Positions 9,941-22,350 of a DNA stretch of 64,000 nucleotides are shown here, piece after piece. Positions within the stretch are counted from its first letter, which is position 1. Every line of letters begins with the position of its first letter. Origin of the DNA: Siphonodentalium dalli (Eukaryota; Mollusca; Scaphopoda; Gadilida; Siphonodentaliidae); NCBI GenBank assembly GCA_032622095.1, contig CP136068.1:126173989-126237988 (forward strand), given 5' to 3'. Position numbers and translations under genes: made by a program. The notes under the pieces were generated by a model, which was not told where the DNA came from, did no database searches, and was given only the letters and a program-made list of their open reading frames with translations.

Positions 9941-12733
9941 TTGTTTCGCAGTTCATTCTGTATTTTATCTCACGTGTTTTGCTTAAAAATAATTAAGTAC
10001 TTCAACACGCTACTCTTAGACAATACAGCTCTACTATACCATTGAATGTGTACATTGAAGTAGCACTTTCTCATTGGACATGTGTATGTAGGATTGTATC
10101 GTTCGGTCCCGGAGATAAATGGTCGCCGAATATACACGCGACAAGGTCTTCCAGCGAGGTTCAAATATTGGATTCTAAATTCCGATACGTCAGGTGGGAT
10201 AGCACCCTGATAATTGATGTGAACTGTCTAGACATATAAATGTATATTAGCGTCATTGAGTGTGACGGTATATGGGGAGAATTGTGTTTACCATATATCC
10301 TCACATACACAACATGTAGTGGGCGCATCACTGTCAACATTATAGACATGTACAGGTACCACACGTATAGGTAAATATGTTAGTGTTATCTGATGAAACA
10401 GTCGCACACCTGCAATCGCAATACTCAATGTATCAATGTAGATTATAATGCTGTTTTCACCATTACAACACACGCTTTTCATGGAAATTTCGCACAAAAA
10501 CAACGTTTTTACGCTTGGTGTAAACAACATTATTATTACTGAAAACACGATCCTTCTGTTTTAGGTCACGTGTTTGTTTTTGTTTTTGTTTTTCATTGCA
10601 ATTCAAGTTAAATATAAAGTTTATCGCTAAAACACGCCGAGATTGGCCGAAACACACCGCGATTGGACGAAGCGCGCCGAAATTGGATGAGAGCAGCTAA
10701 CTTTAGTTATCGAATCAGCAGCATCGCCGGATGGCGGGGTGAATATATTTTAATTGAGTACAGTGTGATTGACGACGCGCACCAAACATATATGTATGTA
10801 TGTCACCCCGCCACCAAGAGTCGCGTAATCGAGTTCAACCGGTGGTTTACTGTGGATATTGTTGTGGAGTTGTTCGGGCGCTTTCCGATTTACCCAACAT
10901 GGAACGTACCCAGAGATTTGATAACCGGAAAATGGATACCTTGCTGCATAGCATGTACATGTAATGTCGATAAACAGTGCTTTCGTGTTGTTTCTTTCAA
11001 TGTTATGGCGGGCTGAATTAAAATTGAGATGTACCCTGTTCTGTTGGATATTCGCAGATACGATCGTGACAATGGTATAAATGTTAACTCGCCAACTCGT
11101 GTGTCTGTGGATACCCGGTCGAAAATGCACAAGACTTCCTTTTTAATGTAAACTATACAGTGGTCAACGAGAAATTCTATCCTACTCTCTATCTCAATTT
11201 GGTAGTATATCAGTAATAACGATTCTCTTCGGCGACACATAATACACTCACAAGCAAAATACATTAATATTCCACGCAACCCAGAAATTCATCCGTGATA
11301 GCAATCGTTTCACCTGATTTATATACGTGTCACCCCTTTGACCTAAACAAATATACTATATCAAACTCTATCGCAACGACAGCTCCCAATTATGACAGCT
11401 CACTAAATGTATATATTTATTTGTAGACATTTACTTTATATATTTTGTTTTTCTTCTATGATTAATTGCCATGATTGAAAATGATATTAATGTATATACT
11501 TCAATGTTTGTGCATTACTATATATGGGAGAGGAGCAATGACTAAGTGCTATCACTTCTGCTCCGATCCCTTTGTGATATAATTATTTCAATAAAATATG
11601 TTTAATCTCTAACTCGCCAACAAGCCCACTCATTAACAAACTATATTCGTGATATAGCAACCCGAATATCCATCTCATCAGAGTCATTTTTTTCTCCTAA
11701 CTACATGTAACAAAGAGAAAGCATGTGAACCCGGTACTCTTAAAGGGGTACAATGCACCATTTTCAATTAAATTCCCGTTAATAATAACGATATAATATC
11801 GATAATATATAGAAAAATAACTAATTTGAGTCGAAGATGTATTCTAAAAACGTTCATGTTAATGGTTATCTTAAAATTAAAGTTAACAATTTTATATAAA
11901 TTTCCGTGTACAAGATGTAATCAAATGAATTGACGGATAGTGGATAGGGCAACGCGTGGCATACATGGTAGTGTACACAATTATGTTGATACGGGGCGTA
12001 AATTCAAGCCTCTCACTGACGACTAATGACTATACAATAAAATAAAATGAGTATATGGTACTAGTATGCATATAACATAACATTTTTATTTGATACATTT
12101 GCTTGGAAACTGAACAAAAATTACTCGACAACGACCATTTGTGTTTTCGCATTTCGGCTAATCTGATATCTGTAACATTAGTTCGTGCTCAACAGACTTT
12201 CAGGTAATGAAAATCTCATTACCATATTCTATGACTCATAGACTATAGAAACCAACAACAAATTTGAGTACGGTAACCCATTAAGCCAACAACGTTGTGC
12301 TATACCTTTAAATGTGCAAGTTGAAGCGCGCGTTTCTCTTTTGTTTCGGAATTTATTATCAGGTCCCTAGCGAATTGTTCGGCGAATGCGAATATGACAA
12401 GGATAAAACAGTCATATAAATGGTCGATTCCACTGAGTAATAAAATGGATCAGTACAGCGCATTAAAATAACCATCATAATCATGCCTTAAATTAGATTC
12501 ACAAGAGATTGTCATATAAATATATCACCTTTATACACTAAATCTTATCGATGGAAATTCGCTCTGTTGTGTATCACAACCCGTTGCAAAATGATAGCAT
12601 GACAATTATAATGGGGAATATCACGTCGTACTAATGAGCCACAAATTGACAGTCATCACCATATTATAATACGCATGTACCGGAGGGATCAGTGTACATT
12701 CTCACGCTAATATGGCTCATGTTGCGCATAGGT
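9941..12733. other. Gene-free; one unrecognised 117-codon frame
   Basis: The only frame of note is plus-strand 10663-11016. It has no recognisable domain. A short degenerate repeat just upstream (10630-10690, ACACGCCGAGATTGG variants, about 20 bp each) runs into its start, so the reading frame is doubtful. The rest is AT-rich with no supported feature. Confidence 0.4.
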
Positions 12734-12897
12734 ATATAAGGATTAACTGTCATGTGGACTGTTTTTATGGAGATGTAACCGTGAGGTAAGTGGACATAAC
12801 TTGTGTAAAACCCGAAGGGTTTTACATACAAGTTATGACCACTTACATCACGGTTACATCTCCATAAAAATAGTCCACATGACAGTTAATCCTTATA
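12734..12897. repeat. Long hairpin, about 78-bp arms
   Basis: The left arm TATAAGGATTAACTGTCATG... and right arm ...CATGACAGTTAATCCTTATA are near-perfect reverse complements. They close at AAAACCCGAAGGGTTTT around 12815. The form suggests a foldback MITE or a long-hairpin RNA source. Confidence 0.9.
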
Positions 12898-13811
12898 TTT
12901 ATATACATTTAGCGAAAAAGCCACTTTTGTAAATGTATTTAAATCGAAAAGTGTATCGTGACAAAAACAGCCCAAAATACCCAATAGCACCCTTGGCAAA
13001 AGTTAATAGGAACAATTTCTCTTCATATTGAAACCCGATGATGTATTAAGTCAATCCTGCGCGAGTCCAAATGCGCCCAAAACATTACGTGTTCGTCTTT
13101 CCAAACCCAATGACGTATCGATGGTGTTATTAGCTTGGTGTTATGAGGCGTTGCGCATTCACCGATAAATAACTTCAACTAGCCACGTGTGCGCCGACCA
13201 ATCAGAATGCTGGATTTAGTGATGACAACACTTAGTGTGTAAATATACATGTATACATGTACGTCTCTGTACATGCATGTTCATGGGTAAACATACATAT
13301 TATGTCGATGCCATTGTTGATTTGTAGATATAGGGACTAGCTTACCTGTCCAACAAGAAAATGACATGGATCTCTACTGAGAATGGCAACGGGCGCAGCC
13401 AGAGTAGCGATTAATGTCATGATCTACTACCCAACGTGAAATACGATACCCTACCATGTCAATACAGTAGCCGTATGCATGTAGAAAGACAATTTATATA
13501 TATATAATTAATCAAACACGCGAGCTGGTATTAAATAACCACACACGATGGTCCCCGAACGGTCATCGTCGTGGTCCATGCAGTTTTCATGTGAACCACT
13601 GATAATAAACTAAGTAACGTACAGTCGGTACGAATTACCAATCGTGACCATTACTAACAAATCCAGTTGTTAATTATAGGTGATGGTGGTAATTATATTG
13701 ACACACAATCCTTGGCAACAACTTAATATTTGCGCGAACGGCAACCAGGGAACCTTGATCATGCAATACGTTTCTACTTCGGCTTCGCCCTTAGAGATCA
13801 TGTTCCACCTG

Positions 13812-13812
<1 letters not shown>
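12898..13812. other. Gene-free intergenic sequence
   Basis: No open frame of note is present. A (TA)n-like tract lies near 13497-13510. Confidence 0.5.
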
Positions 13813-13854
<42 letters not shown>

Positions 13855-14135
13855 GGGTTTACTATCGCTTTCAGCAACTAAGGCCAGTTTTAGTGTTGGA
13901 GGAAATCCGCACACTTACGGCTAATCTAACAGTGATTTCATTGACTAATAAACTCGCCGACCATTTGGGGCAAACCACCAGCCATCGGCGAGTAATTAGC
14001 AACTCCGCCATATAACGATTACGAGTTACAAAGTCCACAATGGAAACATGTGGATTTGAACCCTCATTGCCAGCGCTGGAGGGCGAAACATCTTGGAGTT
14101 GTGCACCTAACGGACTGACCACAAAGGGCCCCTCC
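13813..14135 (-). mobile_element. tRNA-derived SINE, minus strand
   Basis: Read on the minus strand, an A-box-like GGTCAGTCCGTTAGGTGC near 14118-14100 and a B box GGTTCAAATCC near 14062-14052 lie about 40 bp apart, as in tRNA promoters. The 3' end reads GTTGCTGAAAGCGATAGTAA, then ACCCCAACC and an (AATC)n tail at 13815-13850. This tail form is familiar from molluscan SINEs. RNA polymerase III would transcribe it and a LINE would mobilise it. The short frame across it (13871-14137) is not a gene. Confidence 0.7.
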
Positions 14136-14587
14136 ACCTGTTCAAAACCTGAACAGTTTTCGAAGATCAGACTGGGTACCTTATAAAATAGAACAAGTAA
14201 CTAATTAATATATTTATCAGCCAACCAATGTTCCGTAATATTGTATTTCACTGCAGGCGAAGATCCCAAGCCGAGATTTCCTAATTTAAGCGACTCTAAG
14301 TTCATAATTGTGAACCGATTTCGCAATAAACATTGAATTGATTACACGGCGAAATGTCATGATTGTAAGCGAGGCAGAGCGAAGTCGGCTCACAAAAAGT
14401 AGTCTAAATCATATAATATCAAACTTGGACCTTCACATACTGTGAGAGACAATATTAAGGACCAGCTATTAACTAAGAAATATATTACCTGCGGTATTTT
14501 CAATAAATTCCCAATCAAAACAGATATAAACATAAAATAGTATATTATCTCTGATATGATATCTACGGGCGTAGCCAGAGTAGTGAT
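14136..14587. other. Gene-free intergenic sequence
   Basis: Nothing recognisable is present. Confidence 0.4.
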
Positions 14588-14660
14588 TCAATTCAATTAG
14601 TTTATTCTCTTAAACTCATATTACATTTTCATGAGTATTGAGACATAATATATATAGAGG
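14588..14660 (-). mobile_element. LINE 3'-end remnant
   Basis: TTCAATTCAATTAGTTTATT and the following AAACTCAT...CATGAGTATTGAGACAT closely resemble 15627-15690. It therefore appears to be a second, very short 5'-truncated copy of the same LINE family, in the same orientation. Confidence 0.55.
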
Positions 14661-15624
14661 ATATGAAAATTCTTAGACGAGTTTCATAAATATCATATGA
14701 GAGAAACACGAATTACATATTCTATTTATTATATGACACCTATAAATTGATTATGATGTCCAAAACGCACACAAATCACTAAATAGCTATATGACATCGG
14801 CAGCAAAAGGTTAATGTGACGTCACTTCATTGCACCGGAAGCCCAATTACACTTGGTGAACTAGCAGAAATAATATGCACGCGAAGATATAGTGCGCTAT
14901 TCTGTTCTCAGTTTATGACATTATATCGTATGTTTATTAGATAATACGAATTACATATTCTATTTATCGTATAACAATGTCCAAAACTATATATTTCAAG
15001 ATTATAATTGCGAGAATTTCGGCATCGCGTTGATTGACGCGCACGAATTTGACCTACATTTATTTAGAGATGCGGCTCGGCTCATGCTGCCATTCAGCCA
15101 ATCAGAACACACTTTTTGTCAACAGACCAATCAAATTATCGGAAGGTGATATGAACTAGTAGTTCATATGAAATTGATTTATGACATACTTTCCAACGTA
15201 AATAATGATTGAGTCATATGATAAATACAATATTTACAATAGAAGAACATTGTTATATGCAATAGCTATTATGTACACAGATCTGAATCAAGATCTCAAT
15301 CGAAGCCGGTGTCACGTTACGGTATTTAGTATTGCCTGTTTGGCGGAAACAGTCGAACAGGAACACGGAATCGGAAGAGTTTCTAAATTTCGTCGTGTAT
15401 TTTTTATGGAAAATATGGTAGCAAAATAATGTTTGACATTAATCTTACATATCTTCGCTATGATCTTTGTTATACTGTAAGTTTGATCAATACGAGCACG
15501 ACCAACCAATTCGCATGACCAATAAGGGAACCCAGGTGTCAGCATGTTTAGTCACCGGCAAACAATGTTGTGTAAGATCGAGTCATAGCTATATAATCAG
15601 CACGGACTTTTACGGTGCTGACAA
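14661..15624. other. Gene-free intergenic sequence
   Basis: Short frames at 15205-15429 (plus) and 15312-15545 (minus) have no recognisable domain. I see no gene. Confidence 0.4.
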
Positions 15625-16400
15625 TTCAATTCAATTCAATTTATTATTGTAAACTCATCGTCTTGTTTGACATTTATGAGTACTATTGTGCTCATTTACA
15701 ATTAAAGAATAATATAAATACATATCAAATACATATCAAATATGGGGAATACACAGAAGAAAGTATTTATCAATATAAATATGAATATCATCCAGGGGGT
15801 GTACCCGTACATGTTTATGTGGACTTTCATATAAATATGTGTGTGATAATGCTTTCTTATAATTATTGGGGGTATATGATGTATGTGGGACGATTCCCTG
15901 TACATATGTTGTATGAGGGTGGGCAATTTTCAATGAGCCCCAGAGTGGGTCATTACTGTTTTTAGATATATTGATAGATTTACTATGATCTTTCTGTTAT
16001 TTGTATCGAAGAGGTCATGCAATTTAATTGTGTTTGGTCGGTTGCGATAGTAGGCTTTCAAATATTTCGTTCTGAGGGCAGTTCATACATGTAACAAGGT
16101 GGTATTCATCGCTGAGTTCCTCCATACAACTAGTGCATCTTCGTTCTGAGTATAGGGTGTTTGTCAAAGATCCAGTTTCCACCGGAGGTCGGTGATTTCT
16201 GGTTCTGAATCTCAGTAGTGGCAGAACGATATTGTTATCATCGAGAGATAGGTATTGTGGTCCTCCGAAGTTTGGCTTTATGCATCTATAAAATGCGTAT
16301 TTATTTGATTGTTCCATAGATGCTCGCCAGTCTGATATATAGATGTCCATATTTCTGGTTTTGATGGCATTGGCAAACATTTTGTGCTACTAACTGCTTG
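15625..16400 (-). mobile_element. 5'-truncated LINE, minus strand
   Basis: The minus-strand 3' end carries a (TTGAA)n-type tail (15626-15645 on the plus strand reads ATTCAATTCAATTCAATTTA). Upstream in the same orientation is a LINE-like carboxyl-terminal frame. Tails made of short repeats rather than poly(A) are known for CR1/L2-type LINEs. The 5' truncation point is near 16400. Confidence 0.6.
16024..16380 (-). pseudogene. LINE ORF2 carboxyl-terminal fragment with Cys/His knuckle
   Basis: 118 codons. The sequence has the pattern LLRFRTRNHRPPVETG then ERRCTSCMEELSDEYHLVTC. That is, a basic R-x-x-NH segment, then Cys-x2-Cys, a DE-x-H and a final Cys. This layout is common at the carboxyl end of reverse-transcriptase polyproteins of invertebrate LINEs, where it is thought to contact nucleic acid. 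The reverse transcriptase itself is absent. The identification is by family resemblance only. Nothing suggests a host gene. Confidence 0.6.
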
Positions 16401-16806
16401 GTTTCTCCACGTATATGACAATCAAGTGTGCATTGTTTTTTTTTTAAATGGCCAAACAAAATTTCGTTTGGACAAGTTTTTTTAACCCCAAAATCTTAAA
16501 TCTAATTAAAAAGCCTAAAATGATTTTGTAGCGAGAGCGATACGAGAATTAAATTTATAGTATGATAATCTGCTAATTGATTAGGTGATAGAGCTTAATG
16601 TGTAACAAAAAGGCACCCATGCCAGTGCACTATAAGACAATGTAATAAAACAGTAATGAGGATTAACACTAATGAATCCTTTGTCTGCCATAAGGCGGAA
16701 TGTTATATGGTGGGTAGTGGTATATTGGCAATTAACACTGGTGGGATTAAAGAAGTCTAGACACGATATTTAAAGGTATGGACATAATTAAATAGAATGT
16801 TAAATG
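16401..16806. other. Gene-free intergenic sequence
   Basis: No feature is supported apart from short T- and A-runs. Confidence 0.4.
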
Positions 16807-16810
16807 TTAA

Positions 16811-17148
16811 CCCTTTACCCAACAGAACGGCCCTGTGCCAATGCATTCTCTTATATATGCGAGTCGACCTTAGGTCGCCTCGCATATATAAGAGAATGCA
16901 TTGGCTTAACACATTAAAAATTGTTTTTAGGCCAATGCATTCTCTTATATATGCGAGGCGACCTATGGTCGACTCGCATATATAAGAGAATGCATTGGCA
17001 CAGGGCATAACTGTAACCATCACAATGTGGTCAATGAGCCGGTTCCAATGATATCCATATTTGTATGGTTTTATTGAGACAGACCAAAGATAATTTAGGC
17101 TGTTGCAGCTTTATTTGGCCGTTTTTGGCCGGTTTGTTGGGTAAAGGG
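16811..17148. mobile_element. piggyBac-type MITE, 338 bp, with double-hairpin cassette
   Basis: TTAA target duplications (16807-16810, 17149-17152) flank inverted ends CCCTTTACCCAACA...TGTTGGGTAAAGGG. The TTAA target and CCC start fit the piggyBac superfamily. Inside is the cassette: CCCTGTG, hairpin 1 (about 75 nt), a short spacer, and hairpin 2, which is its reverse complement, then CACAGGG. No transposase is present. The spacer is shorter than in the copies at 25464 and 51134. Confidence 0.85.
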
Positions 17149-17152
17149 TTAA

Positions 17153-17880
17153 ATAAAACAGAAAAAATTCATTTTGAGACCAGAAAATGAGGATATAATT
17201 GGCCAAACAAATTTTTTCGGCCCACCGTGAACACTGCGTGTATGTAGGAATAAAATTCATAGCCTCTGTACTTGGTGAAACGTTCCTTCGCTCAGGAGGG
17301 CGTTCGTTGTTAGCCCAACCCTGATATATTCGTTTGAAGCCTAGTAACCAGATTATATGTGTTGATTAAATGATATTGTGTTAACACGGTTTGTGGGTGG
17401 GGTGGTGTTTAACCCCCACCCTACTTCGTTCAAGATTGGTCAGCAGTTGGAAATTTCATGCCTGACTCAATTACATTAGTTGGAAAGTTTACACCACATA
17501 TAGGTTGAAATTATATTCTCATTGTTTGAATTTCCAACCTGTAATTAGTTGTATGCTGTTTTTAGACCAACTGCAGGATATTTTCTACGCTCGGTACAAC
17601 TTTTGATCTGAAATAGCAAACAGTTGGAAATATTGATGTACATGTATTAGTTCCTGTGTTGGGTAGCCACGTCCCTGTAGGTTATGAGCAAAAACGTCAA
17701 CTTCTCCCCATGATTCCCTGGAAAACTTCGCATTATACATGCACAACACTATGTAATACGGTACAATATGAAATGCACGTAGTGAACGTTTATATTTATC
17801 TATGATCGATGACCATCATAAGAAAAGAGAATAAAGTTTCATGACAGTGGTTTATAACCCTTTCAAAACTGGATCTGCGC
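17153..17880. other. Gene-free intergenic sequence
   Basis: GGTGGGGTGGTGTTTAACCC near 17396 is the only distinct motif. No gene. Confidence 0.4.
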
Positions 17881-18156
17881 TGGTGCAACATTAAAAACCC
17901 TGTGCCAGAGCATTCTCTTACATGTATATGTATACGGGTCTCTCAGATGGCGGGAGCTGCGCTGGTGCAATATTACAGATCATGTTCCAGGCATTCTCTT
18001 ATATATGCAAGTTTCTCATATGGGGCCTCGCATATATAAGAGAATGCACTGGCTTAAAAGGTCAATGTAAATATTGTTAGGCCAATGCATTCTCTTATAA
18101 TTTCGAGGCTCCATATGGGAGACTCGCATATACAAGAAAATGCATTGGCACAGGGT
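17880..18156. repeat. Decayed double-hairpin cassette, third flanking context
   Basis: CCCTGTGCCAGAGCATTCTC at 17897 and TGCATTGGCACAGGG near 18141 bound a diverged cassette with an extra internal segment. The right flank TTTTCGCAAAAATTCAGGTA then GCTCCAGTC is the reverse complement of the left flank at 32936-32960. The two copies therefore share a flank different from both MITE families. Confidence 0.7.
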
Positions 18157-20248
18157 TTTCGCAAAAATTCAGGTAGCTCCAGTCATAGAAGGGTTATTGT
18201 GACCCCTGGTAATTATCGCCCACGTTCTCCTTCTAATCGAATGGTTTCCATTTGACTTGAGGTGATTAGACGTCATCCATATCCGGACCAGAAACCACGC
18301 GGCAGCTGTAAGAGGTATAAAGTAACAGCGCACGCAATATGATACACAAGGATATACGACATTATTTGCCACGGGTGACTCGGGATAATTATCAACCAGG
18401 CCAATATATCCTCGTGCAAATAGGTTCACACTGGACCTAAATAATCACATATTGGACTTATTTGATTCTGAAGTAAGCCCACATTAGTCTTATACCCGTT
18501 ATTCCGTTTTACGGGGGGGGGGGGGGTCACATTGAACACACATTATAAACAGCGTAGATCTGTTAAGTCGATCAATTATGGTAAATGCTGCGGAGAGTAG
18601 AATACATGTACGTGGATAAAATAAGGATGATATGAACTTATTTTAATTGAAATAAGTTCATATGGAACTTATATTTCGTTGAACGTTTAGGTCCATACAG
18701 GGCTTATTTCACATCTAAATAATGCCAGTATGAGCTTATTTCAGTCCCATGAAATAAGTTCAATGTGAGCTTATTTCCATGAGAACAAGCTGACCAGGCG
18801 GCCAATTTCGTGCTGGCGAAGACAATAACCCGGATGGGGCTATTTATTTCGAAGGTTCTTTATTCCGACGGTTCTTTTTTCAGAAGGTTCGTTATTCCTA
18901 ATGTTCTTTATGCCGAAAGTATCAACAGGGTTCTTAATTCCGAATGTTCTTATTCCGAGAGAACATCGTCTTGCAGTTGGGTAATTCTACTTGAAACAAT
19001 CAGATAACTCATCGGTCACCAACTGCATCTTTAATTTCTGGTACATAATATTGATAATATCTATGATACTACAGTTATGCCGAAGTGTAAATGTTTTGTC
19101 CAAAGCCCTTCTCACCAAGCGCTATCAAAATATCAGGAAAGTTCGATGAAACGAAATATAGGAGCCAGTCGGTACAATATTGGGATCAAATAATTTGCAT
19201 TATAATTAATGTGTGAGTAACAGAGGGGTAACATAATGACCACTACTTGTTTCGGTACAATGATTCTATTTCCCCCGAATGTATATACGGGTAAAACAGA
19301 TGTAATATATTACCGGTTATGGTTACAGCATACGTTTAGAAATTCCCACAATTGACAAGTCAATTCATTTACCATATTTAGTATGCGTCTCTATATATTA
19401 TACACAGCAACATGTGTGTATAGATTTATTTACAATAATTGTTCTATTGCATGTTTATACTTATTATATATCATCATTGGTTAACCGGGCGATTGGCCGG
19501 AACATGTAAGTGTGAACAGTCGCACTTGGTGCCTAGACTTGGCAGGTCAGTGCATTATTTTTCTTGATTGACATGTACAACGGTTATAGACATAAACAGA
19601 ATTAAATTAAATTTAATACAAATGGAAGTGCAAGATAATGTAGGTTGCCCATCAAACTCCATGCAGCACCCTCTACGTTATCACTGCGATATAGCACTGC
19701 CACAAGGATGGTACTTTGCGGACCGATACATCTATTTTTACATATCGTCGGAACTATATTTAGTCACCTATTATCTTATTTTGACCACCAAAAGTTTGCA
19801 ATAATGGTAATTCTTTCGGTATTGATAAGAACAATATGAACTGAGTCAGACATAAAACATAAGAACTAAGAACACGTAAGAAATCCTTACCAAATGTCCT
19901 TATGGCAGTGGTATCTCAGCGGAGCGATGGGAGATAACTCTGTCTGGAGTTTGGCTGCCCATATCCATTAAGCATATAAATAAAAAGTAACACCCATTCT
20001 AAAACTCTGCTATATACAGAACCTGAACTGAACAACTCAATGGGAAACTTTTGACATTTATCACCAAAGCTTTTCCGGAACTTATGGTAGATTTAACAAG
20101 CCCATATAGCTTCCTTTTATGTTCTTAAGATATCTCGCCTGTGCTTCTTCAAAACTGTCAGGGGAGCCCCCCGATACGTTTGAAGCCGCGGAATCAAACA
20201 CGATTGATCACTTTGTTTTATGATATCGGCCGGCTAATCGATAAATCC
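18157..20248. other. Gene-free; simple repeats and a small hairpin
   Basis: No gene is supported. A G run of about 14 lies near 18512-18526. A short perfect hairpin, TATGAACTTATTT...AAATAAGTTCATA, is at 18631-18663, and the AACTTATTTCA motif repeats to about 18785. From 18835 to 18965 a degenerate array of GGTTCTTTATTCCGAA-like units occurs. Small frames at 18810-19007 and 19568-19839 come from this and have no recognisable product. Confidence 0.5.
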
Positions 20249-20668
20249 CATGGCGTACACGGCGTATATCTGCCTCAGATATCGCAGCGCCAGAACAATA
20301 AGTTCTGACAAAACGACACAGAAGCCAATAGTAAAGTGTTGAATTTATTAGTTATGGTTTGTATCACAGAGTAATTTCGAACATGTATAGCTGGAGTCAC
20401 GCCGACCAATTAGGGTACGTTCATACAGTGGAAAGTTTGCACGGTGGGGTTTATACAGGCATTTCTTCGTAGAAAACGATACGGTGTCATATTATGAACG
20501 GAAACAAGCATATACAATGAATCTGTACCACAGCTACATGTACATGTAATTACGTGTTAAGTAAAAATATATGTCGTTCCACCTGTATCGATGCTACCGG
20601 AATTTGCATGTAAATAACATGCAATTATCATGCACGCAAGAATCAACCATACAGGTAGATGAAGTCAG

Positions 20669-21004
20669 ATGGCATTAGCACCGTTATATACGAGTAGAAC
20701 TACATATCTTTTACTTCTCTTATCGTTCGCCTTGGTAAATGTGCGTGTTATATGCACGTTTCCGTTCATATTCTGGCACCATGTTGTTTTCTATGACGAG
20801 GTGCCTGCAAAACATGCCGCGCAACATTGCAAGCTTATGAACGTATACCCTTACAGCTTGGAGTTTTATCAACTGCCTTGTTGCATAATCTGTGAGGTGG
20901 CAGTGTATGTCTACATGTATAGTAACATGTATAGAAAACATACCATAGATAGGGGATCTACAAAGAGTCCCCAGTTTATAGCAGAATTTACAAAACGAGT
21001 CTAG
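20669..21004 (+). CDS. Unrecognised 111-codon frame in tandem unit 1
   Basis: It starts MALAPLYTSRTTYLLLLLSF, a hydrophobic leader that could act as a signal peptide or membrane anchor. Two further hydrophobic stretches follow, and Cys residues are scattered. The frame is shared with the next unit (21475-21720) at about 80% identity by eye over the first 65 residues, then the two diverge. I recognise no domain. Survival of the open frame in both copies is weak evidence for coding. It may equally be chance in a recent duplication. No splice partner was found. Confidence 0.25.
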   Translation: MALAPLYTSRTTYLLLLLSFALVNVRVICTFPFIFWHHVVFYDEVPAKHAAQHCKLMNVYPYSLEFYQLPCCIICEVAVYVYMYSNMYRKHTIDRGSTKSPQFIAEFTKRV

Positions 21005-21474
21005 TAAATTATAGGTCTTTCCTAAATTAATGGACGAGTTTTGTAAATTCTGCTATAATGCCATTGCGTACACGGCGTATATCTGCCTTAGATATCGTAG
21101 CGCCAGAACAATAAGTTGTGACAAAACGACACAGAAACCAATAGTAAAGTGTTGAATTTATTAGTTATGGTTTGTATCACAGAGCAATTCGTCATGTAGC
21201 TCGAGTCACGCCGGCCCATTAGGGTACGTTCATAGGGTGGCATGTTTGTTCGGCAGGGTTTACATGCATTTCGTCGAAGGAAACGATATGGTGCCATATT
21301 ATGAACGGAAAAGAGCATATAAAGTGCATCTGTACTACAGCTACATGTACATGTAATTACTTGTTAAGTAAAATATATGTCGTTCCACCTGTAGCGATGT
21401 TACCGCAATTTTCCTGTAAATATAGCATGCAATTATCACGCAAGAATCAGTCATATACTGGTAGATGAAGTCAA

Positions 21475-21720
21475 ATGGCATTAGCATCGTTATATGCGAG
21501 TGGAACGACATATCTTTTACTTCTCTTGTCGTTCGCTTTGGTAAAGATGTGTGTTATATGCACGTTTCTGTTCATATTCTGGCACCATGTGGTTTTCTAT
21601 GACGAAGTGTCTGCAAAACATACCGTGCAACATTGCCAGCGTATGAACGTATACTCTTACAGTTTGGCGTTTTATCGGGAAGCTGCTATTATCTTTGTTT
21701 CCAATATCACTAACACATAA
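21475..21720 (+). CDS. Unrecognised 81-codon frame in tandem unit 2
   Basis: This is the paralogue of the frame at 20669-21004. The same start and leader are kept (MALASLYASGTTYLLLLLSF) with mostly single-base differences, and a different, shorter carboxyl end caused by rearrangement after about residue 64. Function unknown. It may be a non-coding duplicate. Confidence 0.22.
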   Translation: MALASLYASGTTYLLLLLSFALVKMCVICTFLFIFWHHVVFYDEVSAKHTVQHCQRMNVYSYSLAFYREAAIIFVSNITNT

Positions 21721-22350
21721 TATGTGGATTGCGTGCCCATTGTCCTATATATCAGGCCAAATATATCGTCCGGAGGTTTAAATTCCATTGACGCATGTGC
21801 ATGCTATATGTATATATACATGTGCCTTGTTGCATAATCTGTCAGATGGCAGTGTATGTCTAAACAATTTACTCAACGGAATACAGGTAGAGGAAATAGG
21901 ACGTTTATTAGTTATGCATGTACATGTAGAATACATACCAAAGAGTCCTCAATTTATAGCTGAATTTACAAAACGATTCCAGTAAATTAGGTCTTTCCTA
22001 AATTACTGGACGAGTTTTGTAAATTCTGCTATAATACCATTGCGTACTCGGCGTATATATCTGCCTCAGATATCGTAGCGCCAGAACAATAAGTTGTGAC
22101 AAAACGACACAGAAGCCAATAGTATAAGTGTTGAATGTATTAATTGTGGTTTGTATCACAGAGAAATTTCGTACATGTAGCTCGAGTCACGCCGACCCAT
22201 AATAACTTGGCGTTTCATCGGGAAGCTACTAATATCTTAGTTCCCAATATGTGGATTGCGTGCCCATTGTCCTATATTTCAGGCCAAATATATCGTTCGG
22301 GTTTTTTAAATCCATTGACGCATGGTCTTGTTAGACGTGTTTGTTGCATA

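Larger units (their letters stand above)
20249..22205 (+). repeat. Tandem triplication, units of about 811 and 968 bp plus a partial third
   Basis: The sequence GCGTACACGGCGTATATCTG opens units at about 20252, 21065 and 22034. Each full unit contains the same open frame and ends in a short hairpin (20980-21058 and 21955-22035: TAGCAGAATTTACAAAACGA... against its complement). The third unit is truncated at about 22205 and joins rearranged sequence from inside unit 2. Confidence 0.85.

Noticed and set aside
16757-17023. Short frames with MHSLIYAR or CILLYMRGDLRSTRIYKRMHW in many places
   Set aside because: They are translations of the MITE hairpins and recur wherever the cassette lies.
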